Shown in pieces: positions 1-12,805 of a stretch of DNA of 64,000 bases. Origin of the DNA: Capsicum annuum. Its lineage: Eukaryota; Streptophyta; Magnoliopsida; Solanales; Solanaceae. A program made the position numbers and the translations under genes. The stretch is taken from contig NC_061112.1 of NCBI RefSeq assembly GCF_002878395.1, positions 39,946,211 to 40,010,210 of the forward strand, in the 5' to 3' direction. The notes below the pieces were generated by a model, which was not told the DNA's origin, did not search any database, and saw only the letters and a program-made list of their open reading frames with translations. Numbering within the stretch: position 1 is the first letter of the stretch; each line of letters opens with the position of its first letter.

Positions 1-2
1 CT

Positions 3-77
3 GCGGAAATTAGGTACCGTGAGAGCAAGGATGCTTCGAGAGATTTGCAGGCTAAGGAGGGCCCTGCTGCTGGATGA
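3..77 (+). CDS. Possible C-terminal tail of an unidentified protein (partial)
   Basis: A 24-codon open frame enters from the left edge and ends at TGA 75-77. The peptide is rich in Glu, Lys, Arg and Ala and ends in Gly-Pro-Ala-Ala-Gly, which looks like a hydrophilic protein tail. No domain can be recognised from so short a piece. A second frame is also open to position 81, so even the reading frame is uncertain. It could be the end of a transposon protein or chance. Confidence 0.15.
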   Translation, partial: AEIRYRESKDASRDLQAKEGPAAG

Positions 78-300
78 TAATTAGTCATCCGACAATAATA
101 ATAACAATAATAATAACAATGATAATAATAATTAGGTTACATTTTTTCTTTTAGCGGATGTATTTTTTTTAATTTATATCCGATCTACCTACCTAATGTA
201 TTTTATTTTTGTTTAATGAAATAATTTATGTTTGATCAGCTTTGAATTTTTAATTCTTATTGAATTTTGATTCTATCTATTTCTTCTTCTCAACATATCA
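78..300. other. AT-rich spacer with AAT/AAC microsatellite
   Basis: An imperfect AAT/AAC trinucleotide run lies at about 93-135. The rest is AT-rich and I see no gene in it. Confidence 0.6.
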
Positions 301-528
301 ACGGTTTGAGGTAGGCAATGAGCGTTTGGCACAATTTTGAATACAATAGCAGTTGCAAGAGTTTTGATTTCTTTCAATATATGGATCATCTGTTGAAACA
401 AATTAGTCATCTATTAGAACAACACAAACTAGTGGCAAGAAATATATTGTGTTTCTCCAATAGATTACCCATCCGTTGCAATAGATTTTTTATCTGTTAG
501 AGGAACACATTCTAGTTTGGTGAACTAT
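300..528. repeat. Left arm of the MULE, cut by the CACTA element
   Basis: The segment carries degenerate copies of the 'atctgttgcaacaga' word (for example near 385-425 and 465-500). The same word resumes directly after the CACTA element at about 6,400-6,455 and forms the array at 9,000-9,560. The simplest reading is one MULE arm split by the CACTA insertion. The outer MULE end cannot be placed. Confidence 0.5.
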
Positions 529-1060
529 CACTATCAGAAATTACCCCTATGGCAACGGTTCAAAATTCGTTGCAATAGATATAAAAATCGTTGACATAGA
601 GCTACCGCAACGGTTTTATAAGTGTTGCATATGTGGGTATTGGGATAGGCCTATTCCAATGACTTTTGCAATGGTTACAAAAACCGTTGCAATAGGTCTA
701 TCTATTGCAACGGTTTTTGTAACTCTTATTAAGATGGTTCAAATTATCTATTTCAACGGTTCATAACCATTGCAATAGACTGTATTGCAAAGATTACAAG
801 ACATTGCCATAGACTGTATTGCGATGGTGAAGAACCATTTCAATAGGCAATATTGCAACAGTTAAGAACCGTTGCAATAGACTGTATTGCAATGACAAAA
901 ACACGTTGCAATAACCCTATTGCAATAATTATTAATCTTTTCCAATGGTTTTTCACTACCTATGGAAATTTTTTTGACACCCATTACAACAATTTTTGAA
1001 TCTTTTGCAATATTTTTTTCACTATCTATTTCAACGTTTTGCCACCTATTATTGCAGCTA
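529..1060. repeat. CACTA left subterminal repeat region
   Basis: Repeated direct and inverted copies of a core near 'ccgttgcaataga' occur about every 30-60 bp (for example 685-720, 760-785, 855-885). The mirrored region lies at about 6,170-6,395. This is the expected position for transposase-binding repeats. Confidence 0.7.
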
Positions 1061-2995
1061 GTTTAAATACCCATTGATATAGAGAGAGATAGAAGATTAT
1101 ATTAATACACAATTATATATACACATCGTAACAAAATCTTTCATTAATAACAAGTCAAATTAAAATATCCAACAAACTAGTAATCTAAATCCAAAAGCAA
1201 AATGTTAAAGTAGCTTGTATTCTTCTTCTTCTTCTTCTATTCTAGTATTTGTTTGTTTCGTAATGCTGCTAGTGATCTAGCTGAAACAAAGCTCTTAACT
1301 TTCTGGTGATTTTTTTAACACCTTTCTTGATTCGTGATTGTTCAACTCTGACCTGCAAGTTCAAAAATAAATAAAATACGTTGAGTACTGTAATTCCAGA
1401 TAACAACCATCAATGAACAATGTTTCTTGTTCATTTTAGACGAAACATGCTAATAGAATATACAAGTACTTTCAGTCGTATGCAGTTTTGGTGTCTGTAA
1501 AGTGATAACTATAAAGAAATAACAATCTGCAATAAGGAAATATCATCTTGGAAGACAAAGAAACTACGAGTAGTACTCCCATAAGCAGAAACAGTTGAAG
1601 AGTGGTTGTTGTTACTGGTAATGCTAGGAGGTAAAGGAATATTAAGAACACAAAGAATCCTACCATAAGTACCTGCTCTTGTTTCTTCGTTGCTATAAAA
1701 TAAGAAAAATGCAACCACTACATCAAGGGTTCAAATCTGGTTTAGCAAAACAAAAAGACACGCCACTGCTGCTACACCACCCTCAATCTCAAATAAAATG
1801 GGATCAATTAAATGAATCACCACCATCTGTATTGCTGCATTCGAGCTAGCATATAGATGGGAGAGCCGATAACAATATCCAAGTAAGCTCAAATATATTT
1901 CAAACATTCAAAACGCAACACGCAATTGAGGAGCTATTCAGATCCAAAAAGAGAGGCATTATAAATCTGGCAAAGGCATTTCAATCCATCCAGCATACTC
2001 ACAAAGAATACACCTAGCCCTCAATAGCACATCTTTGTGTCTCTTGAATGTCATCAACAAAATTAGCAGATAAGGCACTTCTAAAATCAACTACTAATAT
2101 GGTTAGAACTACAACATACTACATACTGTGCAACGGAATATCAAATCTTGATTAATTATACGTATCTATAGTTTAATATCACAAGATTCAGAACTCTTTC
2201 ATACTCTCAGATTATGTACTGTACTTTCGAAAATAAAGTTCTTTCACCTTACCTTCACCGTACTTGTATCTGCCATACATAAAATATGGCAGAATGCATA
2301 CCAGTATTACTAATAGCCCACCTCCTTGTACTAGTCATTAAATATATTGCTGGACCTAGAGCCTCACTATCCTACTCATTTGATGCCTGATCACTAGATC
2401 TTATGGAAGGTCCTCCAGATTTAATTGAAAAGCTGGAATCTGTGAACTATGAAAAGCTCACATGCACGACAAGATAAGAAACAGTACACAGTTTTATATT
2501 AGAACTATAGCAGTAGAATAGAGTAGCAAATGTCCTTCTTGTTTGTTCGTAAATGACATCTCATAAGAATAAAAAATCATATAAAAACAAAAGTTGTGTA
2601 CTATAATGGTATGTCTGAACAATCTGGTGATGGGTAGTTGTGTACTATACTGGTATGTCTGAACAATCTGGTGTCAACAAAAAATCATAAGAAACATGCT
2701 AACTTATACATCACTCTTGATAATGCAAAAGATAAAATAACAAACAGCTACATCACTGTCAACTATAACTTGCAAAAGATATTTGAAGTTTGCTACTTGG
2801 ATTCTCTACCTGCTCCACATATGACAAGGATGAACAGGCAGGCAGGCAAGAGAAATGACCCTTCTACCTCCCGGTTCTATTTTTTCTTATTTATTTGCTT
2901 CCTATATCATAATATTTATAAAGTTTGTCCCATACCATTGATTGTCAAGCACTAAAACTCTATATTTAAATTTATAAGAAAAATTAAAGTTTGTG

Positions 2996-3212
2996 AGTTT
3001 TAACAAACTGAATGAAGTGTTCAAATCCTGTTGCACACCTGGTAGAAGAAAGGGCTTTGCCTTTTAACAGCAGAGACTATATCATAGTTACTGCACTTAA
3101 CGGGTTTTAACAAACTGAATGAAGTGATTGAATCTTGTTGCTCACCTGGTATAAGAAAGGGCTTTGCCTTTTAACAGAAGAGACTAGATCATAGTTACTG
3201 CACTTAACTGAT
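2996..3212. repeat. Tandem duplication, 107 bp period
   Basis: The block beginning 'gttttaacaaactgaatgaa' occurs at about 2,997 and again 107 bp later. The copies stay alignable through 'agggctttgcc' and 'catagttactgcacttaac'. A smaller duplication (about 46 bp) of 'tggtatgtctgaacaatctg' lies at about 2,590-2,672. Confidence 0.8.
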
Positions 3213-4600
3213 ATTTGACAGTGAAATCATATAAAAACAAGAGTTAATCACATAGTCTAGAGAGACTCTCTTCTGAGCTGGCAGGGTGCCTGTTAACTTG
3301 TTAACACCAAGAAATCTGACGATTAAAATAGAATTAGATCATGAAGACAATGTTAAGGTGGTATCAAAGATGAGTAAACATTGGATCATTACACGAGCAG
3401 CTCCTTTACCCAGCAGATTTCGAGGCAAAATTTGATGGGTAAAGCGGTGACGTCTGAACCAGTGCTCTTTCTAAAGAAGCATGTGGGGAGCAGGGGGTTC
3501 CTTTTGGAGAATTCACAGAGTTAAAACAACTAGCCTCGAAGTTCCTAGAAGCATATATAGAATGAAAATACTCTTCTGCAATGATGAAGGGCCGAGCTTT
3601 ATCTGAAAAAATTCCAGCAAGGTTAAATCCAAACATATAAGTAGATGTTACATACGTAAGGGCACACATGGCAAAAAGAATATGGCAGGATGGTCCATAT
3701 GAGGAAACTCGTATTGCAACAACATTGTATAGTATAATCCCATGGATCCGTGGAATATATTGCCTCCTGTCGAGATACAACACAATATATTAACATTTTC
3801 TATATTAGTTTGTAGGGACTATAAAGCATGCTCCAGCTTATCGTAAGTTTATCTCACAACTAGACGAATCCACAAATTTCTTAAACTACACTCGATTAAA
3901 GCAAACACACTGATTCTTCAACAAGAAACAAGTCAGGCAAGTTGATCATAAAACGTCAGTTAACACGAAGATTAAGCTTTGAACATGATTGAACTCCTAC
4001 ATAGACTCATATCCAAACCCATTTAAGGTCTGTAGCACAGAAGTTCATTAGTAACCTACACACACATTTCATTGAGAGGAGAATCACTCAATAAAGTGCC
4101 ATTAAAATGTTATACATATATTAGGTCATTCCAACTTCACTTATCGTTGAATATTAGAACACTGAACAATTCGCTATTCATAAGAAACTTCTAATAGCCT
4201 ATTCTTCTAGATTGCAATGGGCTAAAATGTTTATCTACTTCAGCATTATTAATGCCCAACATAATAAATAATACAATCTTGACAAGTTCAAAATTTTAAC
4301 ATTGAATATTATACACAATGGTACTACAATTTTAGAAAGTTTTAACAAAAATACTGAGAACACCCAAAAGATTTCCAAGCTATGGACATGAGGATAACTT
4401 AATTATGCATATGATTAAGAGAACTTGTATTCAGTACTATTAAGAACTGAAATCACCTTATGTGTCCAACATTTCCATTTGCAGCTAGCTTTCTTATGTC
4501 GCAAAAAACTTAAGAAATGAAAGGTGTCCTGCAGTTAAGATAATTCTACACTGATTCAGAGAACGCCCGGAGGCTTAAAGATCACCTAAAATAGGCACTC

Positions 4601-4684
4601 CATCCTTACGAAATTATATGATACTCTTTCCATTTTAGATGTTCAAAAAAGTAGGTCATTCTTTTTTAAACGGAGGGAGTACTA
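4601..4684. mobile_element. Short Stowaway-like MITE remnant
   Basis: The sequence ends in 'aacggagggagtact', the typical inverted form of a plant Stowaway end (CTCCCTCCGTT), and starts with a degenerate 'atactctttccatttta'. Only about 60-80 bp remain, so it is a deletion derivative or fragment. Confidence 0.35.
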
Positions 4685-5521
4685 CATTCAAAGAGTGACA
4701 TAATAAAATTGGGTTTCTCCAGGATGTGTCCAACTCAATAATGAAAAAGTAAAAATGAACCAAGGCAGTAAACATCTATAGGGATACTAGAGAAGAAGAA
4801 GTCATCCAATTTTTAATATCTTTTACAGGCAAAACCAGTAACATTAATTTGGAATAATAACTATCCATATGATTTTCATAAGAAAGAATAAGATAGATAG
4901 TATTATTGCTGATCAATGAAAATCCAACAAACAAAAAGTGTAAAGGGAGAAGAGAGTAATAGGAAGATTCAATTACTTGGTGGAGGAACAGTAGCTAGAG
5001 CCTTAGCATCATCAGTTTTGGTATGAGTAGTGGCCATATCAGGAGTATGATAATTCACAACAGTTGGTACTTCTGCTTCAGGTTTAAAGAATGAATATAT
5101 TTATATGCAACTTGTACAATATTTAAGAAGCCAGCTTTTAAAACAATTCAAACTTTGAGACGTTTTCGTCATCGGAACAACTTTTCAACCACTAGTTTAC
5201 TAGTTTTGGATTACCATCACTAACATAATAAGTCAAAATAATATCCTAAACTATGACGTCCATGAAACAGATGTGGTAAATAGAAATGCCACATCTTTAA
5301 CTATCTAAGCTGTTAAGATGGGATAGTCACATAGTTTGACATGAATCACTATATATCCCTTGGTTCTTGACAAATACAAGTACATGGAGTTCGGAAGTCG
5401 AGTTGAAAGGGTAAAGGGATGAGAAAAGATTTGGGCTTTGTTCGATATTCATCGCCACCTAAATCCAGCCATTGCAACTACTTTACCTAAAGGGACTCGG
5501 AATGATACAACTGCTGAAAAG

Positions 5522-5580
5522 GAAGCAACAACAACAACAACAACACACACAGTGTAATCCCACGGATGTATACTTGCCAC
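5522..5580. mobile_element. SINE fragment (low confidence)
   Basis: A (caa)n run followed by 'cacacagtgtaatcccac' matches what I remember of a widespread Solanaceae SINE-type repeat. Only one end is visible. Confidence 0.3.
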
Positions 5581-6395
5581 TGTCCCCATACTTCCCAGAA
5601 CTACTCGTATGGCCCACTCTTTTCCAATTTAAGAAATTTTAAATTACTAATACTCAACTGAAATTTTAGAGTGCCACAAAAACAGTTATTTTACAATTTA
5701 ACTCAACATAGAATTTCTAAACCATTATAAGTAGTCATTCTGATGAAGCTATCGAGTGTGATGTTTTTAAAATCATCCATGTAATCAATATCAATTCACA
5801 TTACGAAAAGAAAGCTATTAGGCATGAACTCATGGGATTTAATTCTCCCCAATGGACAATACAAAAAAATACCTAATTTTTTGTCTTCTCTGCTAATTTT
5901 TGGTTGGGTTATTGTAAATCGGATTGGTGGTCGGAGTGGCGGTCGGAACGGTGGTCATAGCGGCAGTTGGCGTTATACTAATGTGTGGTCGACTACTGTA
6001 TACTTATAGATGAGAGTGATGAGTTAATGAGAGTACTAAAACGTTATTTTGGTATATATTTTTTATAATTTTTGTTATATATTTTTTATTTTTTATGATA
6101 TATTTTTTAAACTTTTGGCGGATTTTAAGAAAAAATAGGGAGGGAAAAATGAAAAGCGATGCAATAGTTTTTTTTTTCAAAAACGCGTTGCCATGGGTAC
6201 TTTATGAAAACGGTTCAAGAAGTCATTGCTATAACATATCCTATTGCAACGGTTATCCACCAATTGCAATGGCAATCGAGTTACTAGAATAACTTTTTTT
6301 GCAATGGTTCCAACCATTGCAATAGACCATCTATCGCAACGCTTTTGGAACCGTTGCCAAAAGGTTCGTTGTAATAGGGGTAATTTCTAGTAGTG

Positions 6396-6625
6396 TGTAT
6401 TGTGTTGTTCCAATAAATGTTCATCTATTGCAACAGATGGGTAGTCTGCTGAAAATAATTTTATTGTTTGTTGTATTTGGTTCCTATTATACCTCTTATT
6501 ATTAATGTACAAGTTAATAAAAAGAATATTTTATATAATAAATAATAACATTTATGTTCACAATAATGAGTTAAGAATATCAAAGTCCATAACAAACAAC
6601 AACACAAGTTTTGTTATTACAACGA
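6396..6625. repeat. MULE sequence right of the CACTA insertion
   Basis: The segment resumes the palindromic words ('catctattgcaacagatg' at about 6,422-6,440), then becomes AT-rich up to the transposase stop codon. There is no other gene. Confidence 0.55.
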
Positions 6626-8806
6626 TCATTGTGGATTACGATCTGGGCATGTAGTTCTTTTATGGCCAGCGTTCTTACATATGGAGCACTTGTTTTTTAT
6701 TGATGCGAATGATTCTCCGACACCACGTCTCCTCTTATATCACCTTCTTTCCAATTTGATAGTACTTGACATATATATGAATGAGGTATTAATCTCCCCA
6801 AAAGTTGTACAGGAACTCAAGATTCTTCGGGAGGCACCGAATTAATATTCTCATAATATGTCATTATATATCTTTCCACCAAATAATATGTAGAGGAGCA
6901 CTCCTAAATTTTAGTTCTATATTTTGAAAGCGCTGGCATAGTATGTGGATAGTATATTTTGTCCAAGTCAAGAACTTTGCATATACAAGATCTTATTTGA
7001 AGATTGACGTGGCAACATTACCATGATCGTCGATACTAAACTTGTAATTTGCTATTTGATGAGCAAATAACCTTTTCCCCAAACTGATATTTGTTGATAT
7101 TTTTTCCGCTTCTAAAACAAATTTGGTTCCTCCATTTTCGAGCTGGATACGCCTTTTGTGAAATAATTTGAAATACTTCTTGTTTATTTTATCAAATAGT
7201 GCCATGATGGAAAATTCTCTTTCAACGCCAAACAATGAGTTCACCGGTTCAGCTATATTTAACGTCATAATATTATACATGTACAAAATAACCACTTAGT
7301 ACAATATCATACTAAACTTGTAACTTAAATAAGAAATTAAATTCATAAGAATATACTTATTTACTGGATAGAATACACGACTTCATCTCTTGAAACAGCC
7401 ATGTACGAGATATTCTACTGCCTTGGGATACATATTCGTTATTTTATTGAAATGGTCTCAAAAATCCTCTGTATTATATACTTTAGCTGCTTTATAAAAG
7501 GGGTCACGACCATTTTATTGTGAAAGTTGTTTCGAATATTATCTCCAAGATGCCTCATACAACAACCAAAGTGAGCTGAAGTGTAGAAAATTGAACTCAT
7601 TTTTCGGATACTTGGATGCCTATCCGAAATAAAACACAACTCTTCAGTATTTTTTATGCAACTTCACATTTGTTCAGAAAATATTCATACGAGGCATCAC
7701 ATTCCTTGTACTCTATATAAAAAACGACAAAAAAGATGTGACTCTTTGCATCCTATGCCACTGCCACTAGCGAAACTCCATTATACCTGCTCCTCAAGAA
7801 GGTCCCATCGATGGCTAGGCTTTTCTCAAATGTTAAAAACCAAGAATCCAAGCACCATAGGATACAAAAAAGTACTTGAACTTTCCATTTTCATCAACAT
7901 GCAATGCAGTCTTACTTTCGAGATTTGTGGACTCTGGCATGCAATGGTATGCATCGAGGACTACATACCCGTGCTCGTGTGTCCCCCTAACCAAGTCCTT
8001 GAAAATCCCCATGATCACAGATATCTTGCAATAATTAATCGTAACACCCTATTCTGTAAGAATTTGATTGGCCATATCACTTGTAAAAGGGCCTTTGTCA
8101 TGTGGGAATCTATTCTTGAATTATTGGCTGAGGACCCCTACCGTGGCGTGAGAATTTTGGCACGTAATATGATCTAAACCACATGTGTGATACTTATCAT
8201 AAACGTTAATGACGACTCTATTAGAAATTAAGTATTTCATAGCCTTCAACTACCACTTGCAGTTCGGATTAACATATTTGAAGGAAAAGACTTCGCCCAA
8301 ATTAATAACCTTCTTTACTCTGAAATATTTTTTCAAGCAAGCAATAAAAAAAGAAGTAGAAATTTACTTCTTATCCTTGAATGACATTCCCTAGTAAAAA
8401 CTAGTTTCGTCATCTTTACGATTGCCAGGCTGTTTCAATTGAGAAGAACTGCCCACCTTATTGCTCGCAACAACGGGCGTAGGTGTTAGATTATCATCTG
8501 GAATATTCATGTCCAGATCATCCAACTTATCATAAAAGTTGTTGTGTTGTTCTTTTTCTTATACATTATGGTTCTCATTATCTCTTATTTTTTCAACCAT
8601 GTATACCTTTAACACTGGACTAGCTAAATCACTAAGATAAGCACACAATCAAACTTGATCGATTATCTTAAAAGGTAGTACCCTCTGATTTTCAAAGGAG
8701 TTGTATATGTAGCTGATGACGAGTTCTTTTGATTGGCAATTCATTCCACAATAGTTGATGATTAAGTTCATCAAATCATCATACGAAACATCACTTTGGG
8801 ATGTCA
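6626..8806 (-). pseudogene. Mutator-like (MULE/MuDR) transposase, decayed
   Basis: Reading leftward, the gene can start at Met (8,804-8,806) with a Met-Thr-Ser-Gln-Ser N-terminus. Then come the zinc-binding DNA-binding region (about 8,150-8,330), a 'GYVVLDAYHCMPEST' block, the 'KYFFVSYGAWILGF' block just before the catalytic core (about 7,833-7,950), and 'CFISDRHPSI...HFGCCMRHLGDNIRNNFH', which holds the second catalytic Asp and the conserved Cys/His region (about 7,500-7,640). The 'YNIMTLNIAEPVNS' block (about 7,240-7,295) follows. A terminal CCHC zinc knuckle (Cys-x2-Cys-x4-His-x4-Cys) sits at 6,635-6,690 and the stop is TGA at 6,626-6,628. Block order fits plant MULE transposases. Stops and frameshifts separate the blocks, so it cannot encode an active enzyme. 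A plus-strand ORF at 7,656-8,177 is its antisense shadow. Confidence 0.85.
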
Positions 8807-8999
8807 TAGCTATCATCTTTATCATTTCACCCTCCTTCTAACGTCATACATATCGATTTCTCTTTTCGATCTATTAACCATGACAATCCACCCCTATTGT
8901 TATTGATCCCTCCATTAGTGGTACAAAATAAATTCATTTGTTAAAAAATTAATAATTACATTATAATAAAATTTATAGTGATTTCATAGTTCTGTAATA

Positions 9000-9560
9000 T
9001 GAATCCCAACTGATGAGTAATTTGTTGCAACATGTGAAAAATATGTTGCAACTGGTCAGTGATCAGTTACAACAAATGACTCACTTTTTGGGATTCATGT
9101 TACGGTCCTGAAGCTCATTTCAATAGATGGGTCATCTGTTATAATAAGTGAATTATATGTTGCAACAAACTATCCATTTATTGCAATAGATGAAGCGCTT
9201 GTTGGGATGATGTTACAATACTAAAGAACCTTTGAAGTTGATTTCAATAAATGAGTGACATATTGTAACAAATAACTAACCTGGTGTAATAGATGACTTA
9301 CTTGTTTCAACAGATGACACGTCTATTAGAATCAAGTTCAGGTTTTATTGCAATAGGTGAGTAATCAAGTTCAACTGATCCCTCCCCTGTTGCAACAGAT
9401 GAGTAATATATTGTAAAAGATGACTCATCTATTCAATTTATGTTATGGAACCATTGAATCATAAATATAAACCCAATATATGAGTCTTTCATTACAATAG
9501 ATGACTTATCTATCACCATAGATGAGTGATCTATTTAAACAGATGACTCTAATGTTGGAT
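9000..9560. repeat. Palindromic repeat array upstream of the MULE transposase
   Basis: About 550 bp of degenerate words such as 'agtaatttgttgcaac', 'catctgttgcaacagatg' and 'ttgcaatagatga', spaced irregularly. The same words recur in the left MULE arm and in the arrays around the Ulp1-like genes (46.9-48.3, 57.5, 59.4-60.1, 61.0 and 62.1 kb). Confidence 0.8.
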
Positions 9561-9642
9561 TCATGCTCAGATTTTGTCCATTGTTAAAAAAACACATAGT
9601 AGCAGTGTACCCAAATGATAAATTCAACTAAAAATCATAATT

Positions 9643-9797
9643 TTACTTACCAAAGTTTCCGATGAAGTAATGCCAAAGCGAAAGTGATGTACAAAACAAA
9701 ATTGTACCTAATAAATTGGTCAAGTAGCAGCAGTAGCGGTAACAATAACAACAACAATGGTCAACAAAAAGAAGATGATAATGATAATAAAGAAGAA

Positions 9798-9833
<36 letters not shown>

Positions 9834-9945
9834 TTAGAATATGATGAATAAAGCAGCAACAATAATGAACAATAAAAATTACAAAGAGAGAGAAAGCAAT
9901 AATGAATGAAAAGAGAGAGAAAAACATCTTTTTCCCCTCTATTTC
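9643..9945 (-). other. Possible 5' exon of the MULE gene with a trinucleotide run
   Basis: On the minus strand an open stretch ends at a good donor, CTTTG/GTAAGT, near 9,650. It contains a perfect GAT/ATC trinucleotide microsatellite (9,798-9,832), which yields the poly-His or poly-Ser translations seen in the open frames. A leader exon for the transposase gene is possible. The frames themselves are low-complexity and not convincing proteins. Confidence 0.3.
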
Positions 9946-10340
9946 CTATTATAGTAAGGTTAACATTTAGATCAAAGTGTAAATTAAAAAACTTTTGGGC
10001 TATTATCAAACTTCTACAACTTTTGTAATCCATAATAAAGTAATTGTCACCTATACTTAATTATAAAAACTCGAGTCACATACACCTCATTTTGAAACTT
10101 TTTTGTAACTTATAGCTCAATTGCTCACTTCAGTCCACAAACTTCAACCAAACACAAATGATAGAAGGGTCATTATATAATTGTTGAGTGGTTTTCTTTT
10201 CTACACAAAATATTGTACATCAATAAGCAACAAGCTACAACCTCTTTAAAGCACACAAACAGTTGAATGTCAAAAATACTCCTGTGAGAAAGCACACATG
10301 ACAACCACCGCCTATGTGCTTCACTCGTATTTATATATAG
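9946..10340. other. AT-rich spacer, outer MULE flank
   Basis: I see no open frame, no recognisable terminal repeat and no RNA gene. The outer MULE end probably lies here but cannot be fixed. Confidence 0.4.
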
Positions 10341-10344
10341 TAGT

Positions 10345-12805
10345 AATATACATGGGAGGATATCAAAATTTGGTAGTCTTCACAATTTCACTATGGTAGT
10401 TTTAATTTTCTTAAAATCCTCTAAAATTGAGACATGTGTTGGTAAATTATTTTTCACCACTAAAATTTTGACATGTAGTTGATAAGACTATAGTAATTTT
10501 CTTTAAAAAAAATCCTCTAAAATTGTGACATGTGGTTGGTAAATTACTTTTCTCCTCTAAAATTGTGACATGTTATTGATTAAATTAGTTTTTTTCACAC
10601 ATTTGATTTCATGTCACGTGGCTATTTGCACTTGGTATATCATAATATGATAAACTACTTTATTTATTGAGTTTATCTTTGTGTTTTTTGTTATTTAACT
10701 ATCGATATTCTCTCAAAAGATCTCATTATATACATTTTTCTATTTTACGTGTTTTCAAGGATATATCTTATATATTACTATTTTTTGTTGCACTTTACTT
10801 TATGTTTTTTTAAATATTATTAGCACCTATTCTGTTATGAGTTTCGTAAAAATGTATTAATAAAGTATTTAAAAAGATAAGATCTTTTATACAATAATCG
10901 GTCTTTTAAAAAAAAAACATACTATGATTGTGAAAAATATTCTTCCATTGCATGAACATTTCATAACTCTTCTTTTTTTTTTTCTTACTATTTTTACAAA
11001 ATATGATCGTCCTCACAATGACATTATGATAATTTTAATTTTCTTAAATTACATTGAAATTGAAACATGTGGATGATAATGGTAATAACTTTTTTCCTCT
11101 AAAATTTTGACATGTAGTTGATAAAATTATGGTAAATTTTTTAAAACCTCTAAAATTGTGACATATGGCTAGTAAATTACTTTTTTTCCTCTAAAATTGC
11201 GACATATAGTTGATAAAATTACTTTCCCCATCTAAAATTGTGATATGTTGAATAAATTATTGTATCTCCTCTAAAATTGTGACATTTAGTTGGATAAAAA
11301 TATTTTTTTCCCACACGTTTCATTTCTTATTACTTGATGTTTGCACCTGTATTTCATAATATGATAAACTACTCTATTCATTGAGTTTGTTTTTGTATTT
11401 TTAATTACTTAACTAATCGGTAAATTCTCTTAGAAGTTCTCATTATAATATTCTATTTTAGATAAATTACATATTGTTTAATTAAGTCAATTGAGAAGTA
11501 TAAATATTTAATATCTAATAATTTATTTTATCTATTAAATTACTTGTATTTCATGACTTTATTAATGCATCTTTCAATAACATGATTTGTAATCTTTAAA
11601 TAACTATAATAATCTTTAAAAATTAATATTATACACATATTTCTATTTTACGTGTTTTCAAGAATTTATCTTATTTATTTCTATTTTTCATTACACTTGA
11701 CTTTATATTATTTTTATTTATTATTAAAACCTACTTTTTTATGAGTTTAGTAAAAATTGTATTAATAATTTATTTAAAAAGGTAAGATCTTTTATATAAT
11801 AATCAGTTTTTAAAAGATATATTATGATTGTGGTGAACATTCTTCCGTTGATGAACATTTTATAAATCTTCTTCTTCTTTTTCTTACTATTTATATTAAA
11901 TAATATGTTATGAAAGAAGTTTGTACAAATATTTTGGAGATAAAGAAGAAGAAAAAACAACAATCAAAATTGTTGAACATTTTTTATTATACAAGTTTAT
12001 ATTTTATTTTCAATGAACCAATTACGATTTTCATGTAATTTATTTTACTAATTACCTTTTATGAATTGCATATAATTTTTTGCGGACAAATGAAGGTAGT
12101 AAAATTTAAAATTTTTGATAATGTTGAAAATGAAGGTAGTGGTATCAGTTATTAGCAAATTATTTTAAAAATATGATTTTTGTTAATTAAAAATTAATAT
12201 TCTTAAGCATAAGTTTTGTAAGAGGAACTAATTGGTTCTTGAGGTTCATATCAACAAATTTAAATTTTTTCTTAATTTTGTATAAAATTAAATTTAATCA
12301 TCACATTTATTTAGCATAAATTTATGGTTTTTTTTAATCAAAATGCAATTATTATAAATATTTTAATCATGTTATTATAAAATAACATTTTTTTGTGTTT
12401 GGGCCTAGTCCTCACAATGACACTATGGTCATTTTAATTTTCTTAAAATCCTCTAAAATTGAGACATGTATTGGTAAATTATTTTTCTCCTCTAAAATTA
12501 TGATATGTAGTTGATAAGATTATAATAATTTTAAGTTTGTTTAAATCCTCTAAAATTGTGACATGTGGTTGGTAAGTTATTTTTTCTATCTAAAATTGTG
12601 ACATGAAGTTGATAAAATTACTTTTCTCTCTCTAAAATTGTGACATGTTATTGATAAAATTATTTTTTTCCCAATTAAAATTGCTATACGTAATTGATAA
12701 TTTTTTTGTCATTCATTTTCTTTCTTTCCACTTGGGCCTTTGCATTTGGTATATCATAATAATATGATACACTACTCTATTTATTGAGTTAGTTTGACTT
12801 GCCTT
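10345..12805. repeat. Three diverged copies of a 0.4-0.9 kb repeat with internal minisatellite
   Basis: Each copy opens with a form of 'ggtagtcctcacaatgacac' (about 10,368; 11,005; 12,408). Each then repeats 'cctctaaaattgtgacatgt' four to five times at 40-60 bp spacing and closes with 'atcataatatgataaactac'. Copies 1 and 2 also share a long AT-rich tail ('ctattttacgtgttttcaag', then 'aagataagatcttttata'). A fourth copy lies beyond the LINE at 28,185-28,660. No protein is encoded. The family is unknown to me; a Helitron-type origin is possible. Confidence 0.75.

Larger units (their letters stand above)
1269..5100 (-). pseudogene. Exon-like fragments inside the CACTA element (possible gene capture)
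   Basis: Three minus-strand pieces look like exons. (1) 1,269-1,352: 27 basic codons ending in Gln-Leu-Asp-His and a stop, preceded by an acceptor-like TTGCAG. (2) About 3,660-3,770: preceded by a CTCGACAG acceptor and followed by GTATGT; the open frame contains His-Gly-Ser-Met-Gly-Leu-Tyr-Tyr and Phe-Leu-Pro-Cys-Val-Pro. (3) 4,969-5,098: a Thr/Ala/Pro-rich tail reading ...Thr-Val-Pro-Pro-Pro. I recognise no family and cannot show that the pieces belong to one gene. CACTA elements are known to pick up host gene fragments, so capture is plausible but unproven. Confidence 0.3.
529..6395. mobile_element. CACTA (En/Spm) DNA transposon, no transposase seen
   Basis: The left end reads CACTATCAGAAATTACCCC. 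The right end, reverse-complemented, reads CACTACTAGAAATTACCCC. This gives terminal inverted repeats of about 20 bp that start with the diagnostic CACTA. Subterminal regions on both sides contain many copies of a 'caacggtt...aaccgttgcaatag' word, as expected for transposase-binding repeats of CACTA elements. The flanking trinucleotides are TAT (526-528) and TGT (6,396-6,398), a 3 bp target duplication with one mismatch. I found no TNPA or TNPD-like reading frame, so the copy is probably non-autonomous. It sits inside MULE-type sequence. Confidence 0.85.

Noticed and set aside
318..500. 60-codon plus ORF
   Set aside because: Lies in the MULE-arm repeat and its peptide simply translates the palindromic words.
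7656..8177. 173-codon plus ORF
   Set aside because: Antisense to the MULE transposase, which carries recognisable family blocks on the minus strand.
9761..10033. Poly-Ser and poly-His ORFs
   Set aside because: Products of a GAT/ATC microsatellite read in different frames.
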